Source of the DNA: Muricea muricata | Lineage: Eukaryota; Cnidaria; Anthozoa; Malacalcyonacea; Plexauridae | DNA: 64,000 nucleotides | Reading direction: 5' to 3' | Assembly (NCBI GenBank): GCA_963855995.1 | Contig: OY979718.1 | Location: 32,368,982 to 32,432,981 of the forward strand | Translations under genes and position numbers: made by a program | The notes under the pieces: model-generated | Told to the model about the DNA's origin: nothing | The model's input: only the letters and a program-made list of their open reading frames with translations | Database searches by the model: none | Part shown: piece by piece, positions 41,051 through 52,701 of the stretch | Numbering within the stretch: the stretch's first letter is position 1 | Layout: the number at the start of each line of letters is the position of its first letter

Positions 41051-44000
41051 ATGGAATCTCAAAGAGAAATGGAACGATTAAGAAAACAAGCCATTGTTAA
41101 AAATAAAAAAGCAAAACGTTTTTTGAAAAAAATGACTAAGGAACTTTCAAAGGCGCGACCTGATTTAAAGCATGTACTACATTGGCAAAAGAGAATGCCA
41201 GACTTCTTAACCATGGAGTAAGGTTAATGGAGAAACGTGTAAACATTAGATTGTCGCGTAGCTCCCATAAAAAGAAAACAGTCCATTTTAACCTGGAGAA
41301 GGTTTCAGAAAAATTTGTTAGAAAATTTGGGGCTGCCTCTTGTGTCTACCGTGCAACAATGACAAAACCAATAGAAACGGATATCGTCAAAGTTAAAGAT
41401 ATCCTGAAAGAATTGGGCGGGCTCTTTACAGAAACTATTGACCAGGTATATAACGTGAAATGTGTTCCTTTATTAAGCAATTGTCATGTTTTCGTTCTTA
41501 AGGCCTAATTATAAATGTCAATTTACTCGATTAAGTCCTTTTTTCTCATATGCAGGTAAAAAAACAATGTGACTTGAAAACGCCCGCGGAAGACCTGCTT
41601 CGTGTTATGATCAGATCGGACGTGTTAAAAGCTCCTATCAGTACAAGACTGTTGCCGTCCCTTCAAATGACAGCTGCTAAAGTAATGTCCGAGATTACAA
41701 AAGTTTTACAGAGTAATGAGAATATTCCCCTTGACCAGTCGTTTGTCATTGATGTGGTAGCCATCAAGTCGCCAACAGGGTCTGGTAAAAACTCTACATC
41801 TCTTAAAGTATTAGATTATAGTAAAGATAGTATAGTTAAAAAATCTATCATTACCATTAAGAATAAGGATGCGTTGTGTTGTGGTCGGGCTATAGCCGTA
41901 GGTCAGGCCCTCGCAGATAATCATCCGAAATTAAAACAGTTTAAATTAGGAAGGATGATTCAGAAACAGGCAGCTTTGAAGTTATACAAAAAAGCGAACG
42001 TATTGTCTGGACCTTGTGGTCTTCGGGAAATTTCCAAATTCCAAGGGGTACTGGTGGGCTATCAGATCATAGTTATAGACTTCCATGCACGGAATTCAGT
42101 AATATATGAAGGTCCCAGGGGTAATAAGAAGATTATTTTGTGCAAGCATGGAGATCATTTTAATGTTATTAATCCTGAAAAACTCCCTTCTTTCCATGCA
42201 CGGAAAACGGTTTTTATGTCAAAAATGTAAGTCTTACGTTTCGAATTATTTCAATCATCCTTGCTCCGATCCATGTAACACTTGCTTACGTAAAGATTGT
42301 AGTTTGATTTTATGCGAAAAACAAGTATGCGCTGATTGTTACAAAGTCTGTCGTTCGGTTGCTTGTTACAATCATCATAAAAAGAGTCGACTGTCTAAGG
42401 GTGTTGACCTGCCCTCCAAATGTGACAAGTCGTTTCGGTGTCAAACATGCCTGGTAATTGTTGACAGAGAGAGACAAAATGTACATCGTTGCGGTGAATA
42501 TGTGTGCCATGTGTGTAAAGAACATGTCTTGTCTGGCCATTTGTGCTATATGCAGACTGAAGAACCTAAAACACTCAACAATAGACTAATCTTTTATGAT
42601 TTTGAGACAGATTTTTCAAGCGGAGAACATGTTGTTAATTATGTTGTCGCTCAGTATGCTTGTGGAGCTGAATATATTTTCAAAGGGTATGATTCTTTGA
42701 GCGAGTTTTGCATGTTTTTGTTTGATAGGAAACATGAAGGGTACACAGCGATAGCTCACAATGCTAAAGCGTTCGATGGAGTGTTTATAGAAAGGTGGCT
42801 AATTGAAAACAGACCTACTGCTGAAATGCATGTTATACACTCGGGGCAGAAAATAATGCAACTTACAGTTAAAGATTATAAAATCCGTCTGATTGACTCA
42901 CTGAATTTTTTGCAAATGCCTTTATCGAAGTTTCCGGAAACTTTTGGTTTGGATGAGTCCAAATATTCAAAAGGCGATTTTCCATTTAAATTCAACACTT
43001 TGGAAAACCAACATTATGTCGGGCCTATGCCGGATATAGAATTTTATAGTCCAGACACTAAATCAGAAAAAGCTCGAAGTAAGCTTATTAAGTGGCATGA
43101 GGAACTAACCAAAACAAATTATGTTTTCGATTTTCAAAAAGAAATGCATACCTATTGCTCACAAGATGTAACAATTTTACGTTTATGTTGTGTACAGTTC
43201 CGTGATACTTTTTTAGCTGAAACAAACGTTGATCCATTTTGCTATTGCACCATCGCCGCCGCAGTGATGGCTGTTTATCGTTCAAAATACTTGAAAGAGA
43301 AAACAATTGGAATAGTGCCTAAAAATATGTATTGTGGTGTGAAAAAACCATACTCTAAAAGTTCCATTGAGTGGTTAGAATTTATAGCAGATCAAAAGAA
43401 TTTGACTATTAGACATGCATGTAACGGGAATGAAAAGGCAATCGCTGATGTGAATGGGAAAACTTACTATGTAGACGGGTTTTGCGAGGAAACTAATACG
43501 GTGTTTGAATTTTATGGTTGTGTATATCACGGTTGTCCTTTATGTTTTGACGGTAAGAATGATCACCCCTTTCATAGTCATCGTAAAATGGTTGACGTTT
43601 ATGAGGAAACAGTTCAACGGGAACAGAGACTACGGGACTTAGGGTACGAAGTAAGGAGTATCTGGGAACATGACTACCGGAAACTTAAAGAAACACACGA
43701 AATGCAACAGTTTTTAGACACATATGATATTGTTACTAACTTGGAACCTCGTGATGCGTTTTTTGGGGGCAGGGTTAATGGGTTCAAGTTATTCCGGGAC
43801 ACTGAGGAAGGGGAAAAAATCAAATATGTTGACTACACTTCATTGTATCCTTTCGTCAACAAAAAAAAAATATCCGGTTTCACATCCAACAATTATCCGT
43901 GAAAACTTTGAGGAAATTTCAAATTATTTTGGTTTGATAAAGTGTAAAGTTTTGGCGCCAGCTAATTTATATCATCCGGTTCTTCCAGTACGTCTGAAAG

Positions 44001-45454
44001 GTAAATTGTTTTTCCCTCTATGTAAGCAGTGTGTCATGGATAACTCTTCAGAATGCCGGCATTCTGAAGAGGAAAGATCGTTTTTGGGCACATTTACCAC
44101 TGTTGAGGTTGAAAAGGCGATCAAAAAGGGGTACAGGATTTTAAAAATTTATGAAATTTGGAACTTCGAGGAAACGTCGAACGATTTATTTAGTGAATAT
44201 GTGAATCATTTTCCTAGGATAAAACAGGAAAGTTCGGGTTTTCCAGAATGGGTTCGCACACCCGAGGACCAGACAAAATACGTGAACGAATACTATAAAA
44301 ATGAAGGAATTGCTTTAAGAATAGATAGAATTAAGTACAATCCAGGGCTAAGGGCTATTGCAAAGTTATGCTTAAATAGTCTATGGGGGAAGTTTTGCCA
44401 GAGAGATGACTGGTTAAATACTGAATTTGTTAGTGATCCTCTTCATTTTTACAGACGCCTCAATGGTGCAGATGTAGAAATGCATGATTTATCTATTTTA
44501 AACAATAATTGAGTAGAAATGGTATTTAAACGTAAGCATGAGTATCAAGCAGAGAATAAATTAACTAATATATTCATAGGAATTTTTACCACAGCATGGG
44601 CTAGACTTGAACTTTACAACCGAATGGACCTGTTAGGAGAAAATGTGCTTTACGTAGACACGGATAGTTGTATTTATGTAACTAGAGAGGGTAGCCCTGA
44701 ACCGGTCCTGGGGGATTACCTAGGGCAACTAACAGATGAAATTACACCAAAACATGGGCCAGATAGTTATATTACAAGGTTTGCATGTGAAGGGGCTAAG
44801 AATTATTCATATGTTGTGAGTAATAATACAAAACATTGTAAAGTACGAGGGTTTACTTTAAATTTTAAGAATAGTCAAATTCTTAATTTTGATTCAATGA
44901 AAGACGTTATATGTAAATTTTTAAACACAGATGACGTAGACAAGAAAAAAAAGGAAGCTAGCTTAGATATAATAAATGAGTGTAAAATAACAAGAGAAAA
45001 ACAGACCCGACGACTTGCCAACAAGCGTGAGGTGAAATTTTATCAAGTTGTCTTCGATAAACGTATAATCATTGGTCAAGGTGAAGACACTATCCCCTTT
45101 GGCTATTACTGGTCACCAGGTACAATTTCCCATACTGAACCTGCTCTTCCAACCATGCAATCTGTTCCAGACCATATTCTTTTTACTATGGTTCATCCTA
45201 CAGCACCGACCACCGTGGAACATATGCAGATTGATGGCACCGAAGATGATGTCGAGATGATGGATATTGAAATTTACAATGAGGACATTGTTGATGATGT
45301 TAATTTGATGGACACAGATAATGAAACAGACAATGACTATGAACAAGAAAATGAATCCGATCGTGATTTCATTAATGACTTTGAAATGTATAGCGATGAA
45401 AATGACGCTTCATTTTATAGACAGTCTTTGTTTCAATCATTCTTAAGATTTTAA
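41051..45454 (+). pseudogene. polB: Polinton protein-primed family B DNA polymerase, broken
   Basis: Starts at 41051 and spans about 4.4 kb. The N-terminal part (to about 42200) contains LLPSLQMTAAKVM and GPCGLREISKFQ. A Cys/His-rich segment follows, then exonuclease motifs FYDFETD, HNAKAFDG and YCSQD, and polymerase motifs DYTSLYP (A), KLCLNSLWGKF (B) and YVDTDS (C). The C-terminal tail is acidic. Breaks: a frameshift near 41175, a possible 110-bp intron at 41446-41555, a frameshift near 42200, a frameshift at the A10 run 43861-43870 just after motif A, and an in-frame TGA at 44510-44512 between motifs B and C. All catalytic motifs survive, but no single frame joins them. Confidence 0.95.
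41446..41555 (+). other. Probable intron inside PolB
   Basis: Removing 110 bp from gtatataac to ...ttttttctcatatgcag joins ETIDQ to VKKQCDLKTP in phase 0. It has a GT-AG boundary and a pyrimidine tract. The alternative is a chance insertion, but the boundary quality favours a spliced intron. Confidence 0.65.
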
Positions 45455-46096
45455 CGAGGAGAACTAATTTGTGAATGTTAAACCTGATACTATATTATAG
45501 TCAACCATATGTGAAATCTTCAACATGAAATATTTTAGCAATATTAACATCCTTGTAATTTTACAGTTTGATGTTATCATTGTAACATTAAAAGTTAATT
45601 ATTAAAGAATCATGTATACTATGGTCCCCCAAAAAACTCCAATCATTTGTTCACCAAAAAAATAATACAAACCTGTAATATTTAGCATCATGAAATTTGA
45701 GAGGTGTTGTTTTCTCTTAAATTTAGCAACCTTGTACTTTTTATGTGTTCGGACTTTGGTACAGGTATTTCGTTTATTAATATAAGTCTTGATTTGAACA
45801 GTCTAAAAGCATTATCACCTTAACATAGATACACCCACCTGATGTGTATGCGGTCAGACAAAAAAGAAAAAAAACATGAAAATCAAATTTGTATGGATAT
45901 GCCATACAAAAGAGTAAAATATGTAGTTGACAGGAACAAAAGTAACTCTGTTGTGTCTGTGATTGTGTATATACCTTTTTCGGTCAAAGCATACACTTTG
46001 CACTTTATGTTAATGTAAACAAATCAGTCACATATCTGTATATAGCTTCATATACAATTAACAGTTTTGTCATTTTAGACATTGCTTGAAATCAGT
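45455..46096. other. Spacer between PolB and ATPase
   Basis: About 640 bp, AT-rich, no open frame of note. It presumably holds the PolB 3' end and the promoter of the next gene. Confidence 0.5.
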
Positions 46097-46741
46097 ATGG
46101 ACGTGCGATTTAAGACACCAGCTAACTTTTATATTTGTGGTAAAAGTCAATCGGGGAAATCTCACTTGGTCAGACAAATGCTTTACAATTGCAACGAGCT
46201 TTTTGATCCCGTACCGTCAAAAATACTTTATTGTTATGGTGAGCATCAGTAAGAATTTGACAGTATGGTTGAAACATTACCCAATATTAGTTTTATCGAA
46301 GGATTTCCTGACAATTTGTACGACATTCTTGAAGGTTACACAAACTCATTAGTTATAATTGATGATCTCATGTCCGAGTGTTCCAAGGATCTGCGTATGA
46401 CCGATTTGTTTACACGAGGTTCCCATCATCGAGGAATATCCGTTATGTATTTGACCCAGAATTTATTCCCACCTGGTAAACAGTCAAGAACTATAAGCTT
46501 AAACTCGCATTACATGATTGTGTTTAAAAACCCGAGAGATTCACTAGGTATTGCAACTTTGGCACGTTAAATGTACCCACACAATACAAATTTCCTTTTA
46601 AAGTCTTTTCAAGATGCCACAGCAAAACCATACGGTTACCTGCTATTAGATCTACATCAACTTACTCCAGATAATATGCGATTGAGAACAAACATTTTAC
46701 CTGGCGGGAGGCAAATTGTTTATGTTAAACGTAGCACTTAA
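46097..46741 (+). pseudogene. Polinton genome-packaging ATPase (FtsK/HerA type), broken
   Basis: One reading frame of about 215 codons from ATG 46097 with Walker A GKSQSGKSH and Walker B SLVIIDDLM, then YLTQNLFPPGK, a sensor-like segment. These ATPases pump viral DNA into the capsid. Two in-frame TAA codons break it, at 46250-46252 and 46568-46570, with no change of frame. The start, both motifs and the tail are in the same frame, so the stops are substitutions rather than indels. Confidence 0.92.
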
Positions 46742-46776
46742 ACAACGGTTTCAGCTCAAGACATCTTATTTGCAAC

Positions 46777-47025
46777 ATGTCAAAGCACGTGAAGGACAAT
46801 CTTCCTTATCTACAAGTTCTGGCTAAATGCAAACCGAAACTACGTAAATTACTTATTGAACATGGGCCAGTGTCTCCGTGGACTTGCACACATCTCCGTG
46901 GACTTGCAAATAAAAAAGTATCGCGAAAGAAAAAGAAACAGTTTCTTAATCAGAAAGGAGGTAATCTCCTAACTGCTTTGTTACCACCTGTTTTAACTGT
47001 CCTAGGAAGTTTACTAACAAAATGA
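46777..47025 (+). CDS. Small basic and hydrophobic Polinton protein (pX-like position)
   Basis: 82 residues. The N-terminal half is basic (KCKPKLRKLL, NKKVSRKKKKQFL) and the C-terminal half is hydrophobic (NLLTALLPPVLTVLGSLL) after a GG pair, a shape shared with small core or membrane-active proteins of Polintons. The middle has two copies of tctccgtggacttgca 20 bp apart, and the protein is shorter than I would expect, suggesting an internal deletion. The stop overlaps the next gene's start by 4 bases. Confidence 0.75.
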   Translation: MSKHVKDNLPYLQVLAKCKPKLRKLLIEHGPVSPWTCTHLRGLANKKVSRKKKKQFLNQKGGNLLTALLPPVLTVLGSLLTK

Positions 47026-47747
47026 AGCGAATGATTTTGGTACCAGAAGACGCTTATGCCAGATTTGAGCAAAAGCAAAAGCTTGAGACTTCACCGATCA
47101 TAAAAAACATGATAAATGCGGACACAGACATGACAAATATTTTCCAACGCACGGATGTTGATGATACAGAAAAGCAAAAAATGTACTATGCCAACCTGGA
47201 AAGATACCTTAATCTCAGACAGCAAAAGGACAGTGAAATACCAACTATTCGGATAGCGCCTAATGCTGAAAATGAAGAAGAACCTACCCACCCAAAACAT
47301 GAACAATTAACTGACGAAGTCATTGTTAAACATATACCTAAAACAATGCAGTCCAGGGCGACAGCAATCTTAAACCGATTGAAAGAAAGACCTGACATTA
47401 TCACGTGGGACAAAACTGGAGAAGTGAAGCTCGAGGGTGAAAACATTCCACAATCAAACATCTCGGACTTGATCTCAGATGCTCTGAGGGCGAGAAAAAA
47501 TTTCAATCCTACTGGTTCAAAGGAATTTTTTCGTGTTTTATCCAAAATAAATGTGCCTAAAGATTTAGTGAGGAATGAAGAACGATGGAAAGAGTCCCGA
47601 ATGGACCGCAGTTTTTCTGAAGGAGGGAGTCTCTTAGACAGTCCAGGGGCTTCGACCTCGTCGATGTATTTTCAAAAGCTTCTAAAAAGACGTGACGAAA
47701 AACCAAGCAAGCCAAAACAAACTCAGGAACGTTGGCTTAAATATTAA
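47022..47747 (+). CDS. Conserved Polinton protein of 241 residues, function unknown
   Basis: Intact, hydrophilic, mostly helical. It starts in overlap with the preceding gene and ends 18 bp before a polyadenylation signal. A central block (HIPKTMQSRATAILNRLKER followed by PDIITWDKTGEVKLEG) resembles a compact helical DNA- or protein-binding module found in Polinton proteins at this position. The C-terminus is Ser-rich then basic. Its place between packaging ATPase and the structural genes suggests a virion or assembly role, which is inference. Confidence 0.8.
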   Translation: MKRMILVPEDAYARFEQKQKLETSPIIKNMINADTDMTNIFQRTDVDDTEKQKMYYANLERYLNLRQQKDSEIPTIRIAPNAENEEEPTHPKHEQLTDEVIVKHIPKTMQSRATAILNRLKERPDIITWDKTGEVKLEGENIPQSNISDLISDALRARKNFNPTGSKEFFRVLSKINVPKDLVRNEERWKESRMDRSFSEGGSLLDSPGASTSSMYFQKLLKRRDEKPSKPKQTQERWLKY

Positions 47748-47765
47748 TCTTGTAATTGTTTACTT

Positions 47766-47771
47766 AATAAA
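47766..47771 (+). terminator. Polyadenylation signal of the rightward genes
   Basis: AATAAA 18 bases after the stop of the 241-residue gene, just ahead of the (AC)n tract. Confidence 0.6.
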
Positions 47772-47831
47772 TTGTTTTTAAAATACGTTCTTAGCGTTGT
47801 GTTATACATGGGGTTAGGGCAAATGAAAACG

Positions 47832-48094
<263 letters not shown>

Positions 48095-48110
48095 CATTTT
48101 AACCACAATG

Positions 48111-48116
48111 TTTATT
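48111..48116 (-). terminator. Polyadenylation signal overlapping the protease stop
   Basis: TTTATT on the plus strand reads AATAAA on the minus strand and contains the protease TAA stop (48112-48114). Confidence 0.6.
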
Positions 48117-48642
48117 GAACCAACTTTTTACTAAACTGAATAAGATTAACATTAGGATGATTTGCACTAACTCTAAAGTGAGTCTTAACAAAATGAGACA
48201 CTTTCGCGTCATTTAACATAGTATTGTCATCAAACAACTGTACGATTTTGTTCATGCTATAACCACGTGCTCTATGGCTTAGGTAGAATATACAGTAATC
48301 ACCACATACGTCGGACCAAATACTTTGCAATTTACGCTTGTTATATTTCCATTTATCAGTGTGTTTTTCCAAATAGTGTCTAAACACCAATGGTACATCA
48401 GTCCCGTAGCTGTCAAAATATTCCCCCAGAATCTTGTTGTGGTCCCCCCGAGCATCACTTGGACCGATCCAAATTGAAATCCAGTGAGTTCCAGGCTTGC
48501 TACTCGGATCTGTGTTCGCGACAAATCCACAAGGATACTTGTCGATCGTTTGAGGTAGTTTATCACAGGGAAATACACCACAAAACATTTTTTTCGTTAT
48601 AGGATCTTCTTCTAGTGCATGAGTGATTTGTGCAGTGTTCAT
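48112..48642 (-). CDS. Adenain-type cysteine protease
   Basis: Intact 176-residue protein. The catalytic His is in GTHWISIW, the acidic residue follows in EYFDSYG, and the catalytic Cys is in SDVCGDYCIFYL, in the His-Asp/Glu-Cys order of adenovirus-type maturation proteases. Known relatives cleave capsid precursor proteins during virion maturation. It is the last gene of the leftward set, directly after the major capsid gene. Confidence 0.95.
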   Translation of the reverse strand: MNTAQITHALEEDPITKKMFCGVFPCDKLPQTIDKYPCGFVANTDPSSKPGTHWISIWIGPSDARGDHNKILGEYFDSYGTDVPLVFRHYLEKHTDKWKYNKRKLQSIWSDVCGDYCIFYLSHRARGYSMNKIVQLFDDNTMLNDAKVSHFVKTHFRVSANHPNVNLIQFSKKLVQ

Positions 48643-49979
48643 CTAACCAGCGTAATCGTAGATGGCGTTTCTTTCAGAATCAATGTGAATAGTGTTTTCG
48701 AATTCACCGTAGCACACGAGACTCACAGCTACTGTAGGTGCAGTAGAGAACTTGATGTCGACTGCAAGATTTCCGCGTTGGACCACGTTAAAATGGTCGG
48801 AGGACCCACACATGTCAGGACTGAGGTCAGCACTATAGAGGTTAAACCCATTAACAAACTCATCACGTGAAATATCGTTACCAACATCATAAAACATCTT
48901 TCCAGTACCCGAGAACAAGGTAAGGAAGGCTTCGATGTATCTGCGGGTTGCTGCAGTATAGGAGAGCTGTAAGGGTTTGAAGGGTACTTTTTCTCCGTTG
49001 ACGCTGATTGCTAAGAAGGATGTTGTAAAATTCTGAAAGTTGAAGGGATTCTTCTTGTAGGCACCGTTGAATGCTGCGCTATCGACCATTCCAAAGATAA
49101 TCGTTTTCGGCACAAGTCCGTTGTAGAGATTATCTTTTCTCAATGATGGATTTCCAGCTGGGATGATGAAAGATTTGCACTCCACACGTCTCACAGGATA
49201 AATGGCAGGTCCTTTCTTCAATGCCAGTTCGTGGGCTATGGATATGCTTGGATTGACTTTCACTTTACGTATCTTGAGATAAACCTCCGTCAATTTCACC
49301 CTATAATCGGCGTCCGCCTCTGAGGCCATCAAACAAAACTCGTCCACGTTTCGATTCATAAGTATCTTGAGATCCACATAGCTCAAAAGAAGCCGTTCGC
49401 TCATAAACACGTCGCAGAATATAGGTCCCGCCATTTCGATGATGCCGCTTCCTTTGCTAAACTCGTACCTTTTCTTGAGGCCAAGGTTGACATTAGCATG
49501 GTCTCCAGCGAGTGTTGGGTCAGCGGTATCGATTTTAGTGCTCGTGTCTTTGTAGAACATTGCGGCCGTCAATTGAGACCGTTTTGCGGCTGGACCATAG
49601 TTGAGGAGCGTCTCCAAATAGGCACGATATGCATAGGTCCCCGTTGCCTGGGTGACCTGTTTCCCTTTCAAAAACACATCCACTTGTTTGAATAGGCTAT
49701 GTAGAAAATTGTTGACGATACCTACTTTTCCGTCCTGTCAAGATCATCTCCGTTTGCCTTTGTTACTTTTTCTCGAACCACCAGGATGGTTTTTGCCAAA
49801 TCTACATAGTCCTCCGTTCCTGGACAGAGGAACGTGATAGGTCCGCCATCTGAAACACTGGACACCGGCAAGTGGTCTACCCAATGTCCCTTTTCTAAAC
49901 TCACTTGTGTTGGTGGTACAGAAAATAAATCAAGTTCACTTTTGGTAGACTCTTGTGATTTCGCATGTACAAAACTCAT
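48643..49979 (-). pseudogene. Major capsid protein (double jelly-roll), one frameshift
   Basis: Begins at the ATG at 49979 with MSFVHAKSQE and SELDLFSVPPTQVSLEKGHW, then SDGGPITFLCPG, a strong Polinton capsid signature. A single frameshift near 49725-49740 separates this 85-codon start from the long frame (about 346 codons down to 48643) with AYRAYLETLLNYGPAAKRSQ and GEFENTIHID. Total length about 445 residues fits the family. The start of the long frame is not a true start. The ATG lies just after the pVI-like gene. Confidence 0.95.
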
Positions 49980-50433
49980 GTTTAACCGAATATGTCTGCA
50001 GGAGTTGTTCTCCGTTTCTTGGTCGGATTACTTCTGGTAGTAGGCGTAGATGTCTTTCTCTTTTTAGCTCTCTTCTTTTCTGTGGTTTTTTACGTCGTTT
50101 TCCACTTCCTGTTTGAGCATACGCTCTCAGTCGCTGCACAGCTTTCTGTTTCGTCGCATTAGCGGCTTCCCTGGTGCGTGCTTTTGCAGCCTCCTTGACA
50201 TTTTTCCCAGCGAGAACATCTCCAATAAAGTTTGCACCACTGTTCAGAGCAATATTCCCAAGAGCTTTAGCTCCACTTTTTACCATGGGCATGACCGTTC
50301 TGGCAACGCTACGAAACAGACCACCCAGTCCATACCCCATTTGACCAGGACCTAATTGCCATGGACTACCTCTGAACACAGTCATACCGTGACCTTGTTG
50401 ATCAAGATAATAACGTACGTATGGATTATTCAT
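49980..50433 (-). pseudogene. pVI-like minor capsid protein, frameshifted at the C-terminus
   Basis: Starts MNNPYVRYYLDQQGHGMTVF. The N-terminal third has a glycine-rich amphipathic stretch (GYGLGGLFRSV...), as in membrane-lytic pVI-like proteins, then a long Ala/Lys-rich helix and basic clusters (KRRKKPQKRR). The frame read from the start runs past the MCP start, but near 50075 a different frame is the better continuation, ending just before the MCP ATG. So one indel is inferred in the basic C-terminal region. Confidence 0.75.
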
Positions 50434-50435
50434 CT

Positions 50436-51148
50436 TTATGAAAAATAGCTGTGCTGTCTGAAATGTAGTGTTGTCACCACCTTCCCACGCTCAAATGGCA
50501 ATGGATCGCCTGTGTCACTCCTTAAAAGAATTTCCACGTCCTCGAATAATTTTCTTTGGATAGGTACCTACTGAATGTTTGTGAACGTTTTAGTAATGAT
50601 GTCACCAAATGTTCCCTCGGCAGGAATGCTTTTGAGTAACTGAGCACTCGTATCTCCAACGATTTGGGGTTGCACAATGTCGCAGTACACGTAAATGGTT
50701 GATACGGCCGTTAAGTCTGCCACGTAAGGATTTCTGTCGTTTTTTTTAACATAACGTCTTTTCCTCCAAAACCAAGTATGATCGATAACGGTTTCATTAC
50801 AGCAAACTGAAACCCGTTCTTTATTTGAACGGTCACTTTCCCTGTTAAAGCATTGTACGTCAACTTGATGTTATCGCTAACGTTTCTGGATAACGCTTTA
50901 TTCGCAGCTTTGATAAGCTCCGGCATGGACTGGTATTAACCGTAATCCATAATGGCTTGCTGAACCACACCTTTTTGTAATGTGTACCAGGTGTTTGGAT
51001 AGGAAATGGAGTACAAACCAACTTCCCAGACCCCCTCCAAATCAATACTTTGCGGCAATTTCACGCGATAACTTGTCGTCTTATTATTGGGAAACTCATT
51101 CAAGGATGCATTACTAGGTAGCGTGAGATAAAAATGTGTTCCACTCAT
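50436..51148 (-). pseudogene. Penton / minor capsid protein (single jelly-roll), broken
   Basis: Starts at the ATG at 51148 with THFYLTLPSNASLNEFP and contains DLEGVWEVGLYSISYPNTWY, a typical Polinton penton opening. Later blocks include VQIKNGFQFAVMKPLSIIL and YVYCDIVQPQIVGD. Breaks: a frameshift near 50935, a frameshift at the T7 run about 50743-50749, and an in-frame TAG at 50568-50570. The stop at 50436 is 3 bases before the pVI-like start, so the genes are tightly packed. Confidence 0.9.
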
Positions 51149-51196
51149 GACGACTATACCGCAACAAATAAAAAGAAAACAGCTCAAACGTTGTTT

Positions 51197-52301
51197 TTAG
51201 ACTTTATTTATTTCTGATGCAGACACCCATGAATTGAATTTGTCTGGGTAACCAGACCACTTTACAAGATATTGTACATTTTTCCCCTTTCCCCGCTTTT
51301 TAGGAATTTTCTCAACCTCATACATGTCATCATGTTTGATAACCTTTTGAAGCTCCTTGTCATAAAATGTTCCTTTAAGCTCTTCGCCGTCATAATCTTT
51401 GAGTTTATATACTGCTGGATTTCGAGGTACGGTTTTGCTTACAGTAAATATTTCTTTTGAAAAGTTTGGTAAATATCCCTTCTCAAATTTTCGTTTAATT
51501 TTGCTTATTCTAACTTGGTCACCGACCTTAAACTTATATTTAATTGGTTCCATAATACCAATGATTGGTATTGTCATATAACGTATGCCATAGTTTATCT
51601 TCATTTTCTTTGTTAACTAGAGCAGGTTTCATTTTGATACTACGATGTAAACTGAAATTATAGGAATAAACTAAGTCAGGCAGCATATCGACATATCTCG
51701 GTGTTTTCCTTGCTGTAAAATATCTCCACATCTTTGACTTGAAGGTACGAATTGCTCTCTCGACAACAGAAGCCTTTGTTTCGTTGAACGTTTTAAAAAG
51801 TTGAATGTTTTCACTTTTTAACAGATTTTGAAAATGTCTGTTAAAAAACTCTGTTCCTTGATCCGTCATGATTTTTTCAGGTTTTCTACCCGATGTTAAA
51901 ATCACTTTAAAGGCTTCGACTAAAGCAGTTCCTGTTTTTGACTTGACTGGAACTATCCACGCATACTTTGAAAATACATCTATACAGACCAGCAAGTTGC
52001 GATAACCGTCGTTATACTGCATTAACGACTGCACGTCTGCCAAATCGAGTTGCCATTCTTCATCAATACCACCAACAATGACACGATTTCTTTTAAAATG
52101 TCGGCGAGCTGGAGCATGTAAAGTATATGTGTCTTGTTTCATTAACCAGTTTGAAATTTGTTCTCTTGACAGTTTGAATCTCCCCTCATCTTTTACATCA
52201 CGATATAAACTTTCTGCTCCCCCAAAACTTCCTGGTCGTTTTGGATTGTAATAAACATTTGATAAATACTCATCAACGCTCTCAACTGTTGCTTGACTCA
52301 T
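51197..52301 (-). pseudogene. int: Polinton retroviral-type integrase with chromodomain, one frameshift
   Basis: The N-terminal frame (52301 down to 51540) carries the DDE core: WQLDLADVQ, MTDQGTEFF and the Glu in SVVERAIRTFK. A second frame (from about 51600 to 51197) continues with VGDQVRISKIKR and a C-terminal chromodomain (YEVEKIPKK... QYLVKWSGY... SWVSASEI). The break is near 51545-51565. Chromodomains read methylated histone tails and may steer integration. An AATAAA lies inside the last codons. Confidence 0.95.
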
Positions 52302-52349
52302 GATTTTTTAGTAATGAAACAAACGGGAGTTGCATTGACAATATAAAAT

Positions 52350-52598
52350 TTAATTTTCGGCTCTCTCTGTCTCCCTGTCCTCTGGATCGGTTACTGTCGT
52401 TGTTATGTTTTCTTGTAATACTATTTGTTTCTCAGAGGGACCATAATTTTTAATAGTCTTAGTGTTGTAACCCATCTGTATGTGACCTTCCAAATTCAAA
52501 TCATTACGACCAAAACTAACGCCTAACCTGAACATTTTTTGTCTGTTGTGGTTTTTATCTCTTTTAATTTTATCACTCTTGCTGCTACAAGTACCCAT
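52350..52598 (-). CDS. Small protein with N-myristoylation signal
   Basis: The best start is the ATG at 52598, giving MGTCSSKSDKIKRDKNHNRQ and about 82 residues. MGxxxS followed by basic residues, with a Cys next to the Gly, is the pattern for dual lipidation (myristate plus palmitate) at membranes. The rest is hydrophilic. An in-frame ATG ten codons earlier would destroy the signal. The family is unknown to me; a membrane-bound accessory or virion protein is possible. Confidence 0.65.
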   Translation of the reverse strand: MGTCSSKSDKIKRDKNHNRQKMFRLGVSFGRNDLNLEGHIQMGYNTKTIKNYGPSEKQIVLQENITTTVTDPEDRETERAEN

Positions 52599-52701
52599 GT
52601 TAGCTACAGAGATAGTAACACAACACAAGCCAACACCATACGAAATGAAGAAAGGACAACAATGCAGTACATTTTAAAAATGATTTATTTGTTCAGTAAA
52701 A

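Noticed and set aside
43861..43870. Programmed ribosomal slippage at the A10 run in PolB
   Set aside because: Other frameshifts and stops in the same gene need separate explanations, so a random or sequencing indel is more economical.
44510..46570. Alternative genetic code to explain the in-frame TGA and TAA codons in PolB and ATPase
   Set aside because: Intact neighbours in the same element use normal stops, and a third stop type (TAG) interrupts the penton; decay is simpler.
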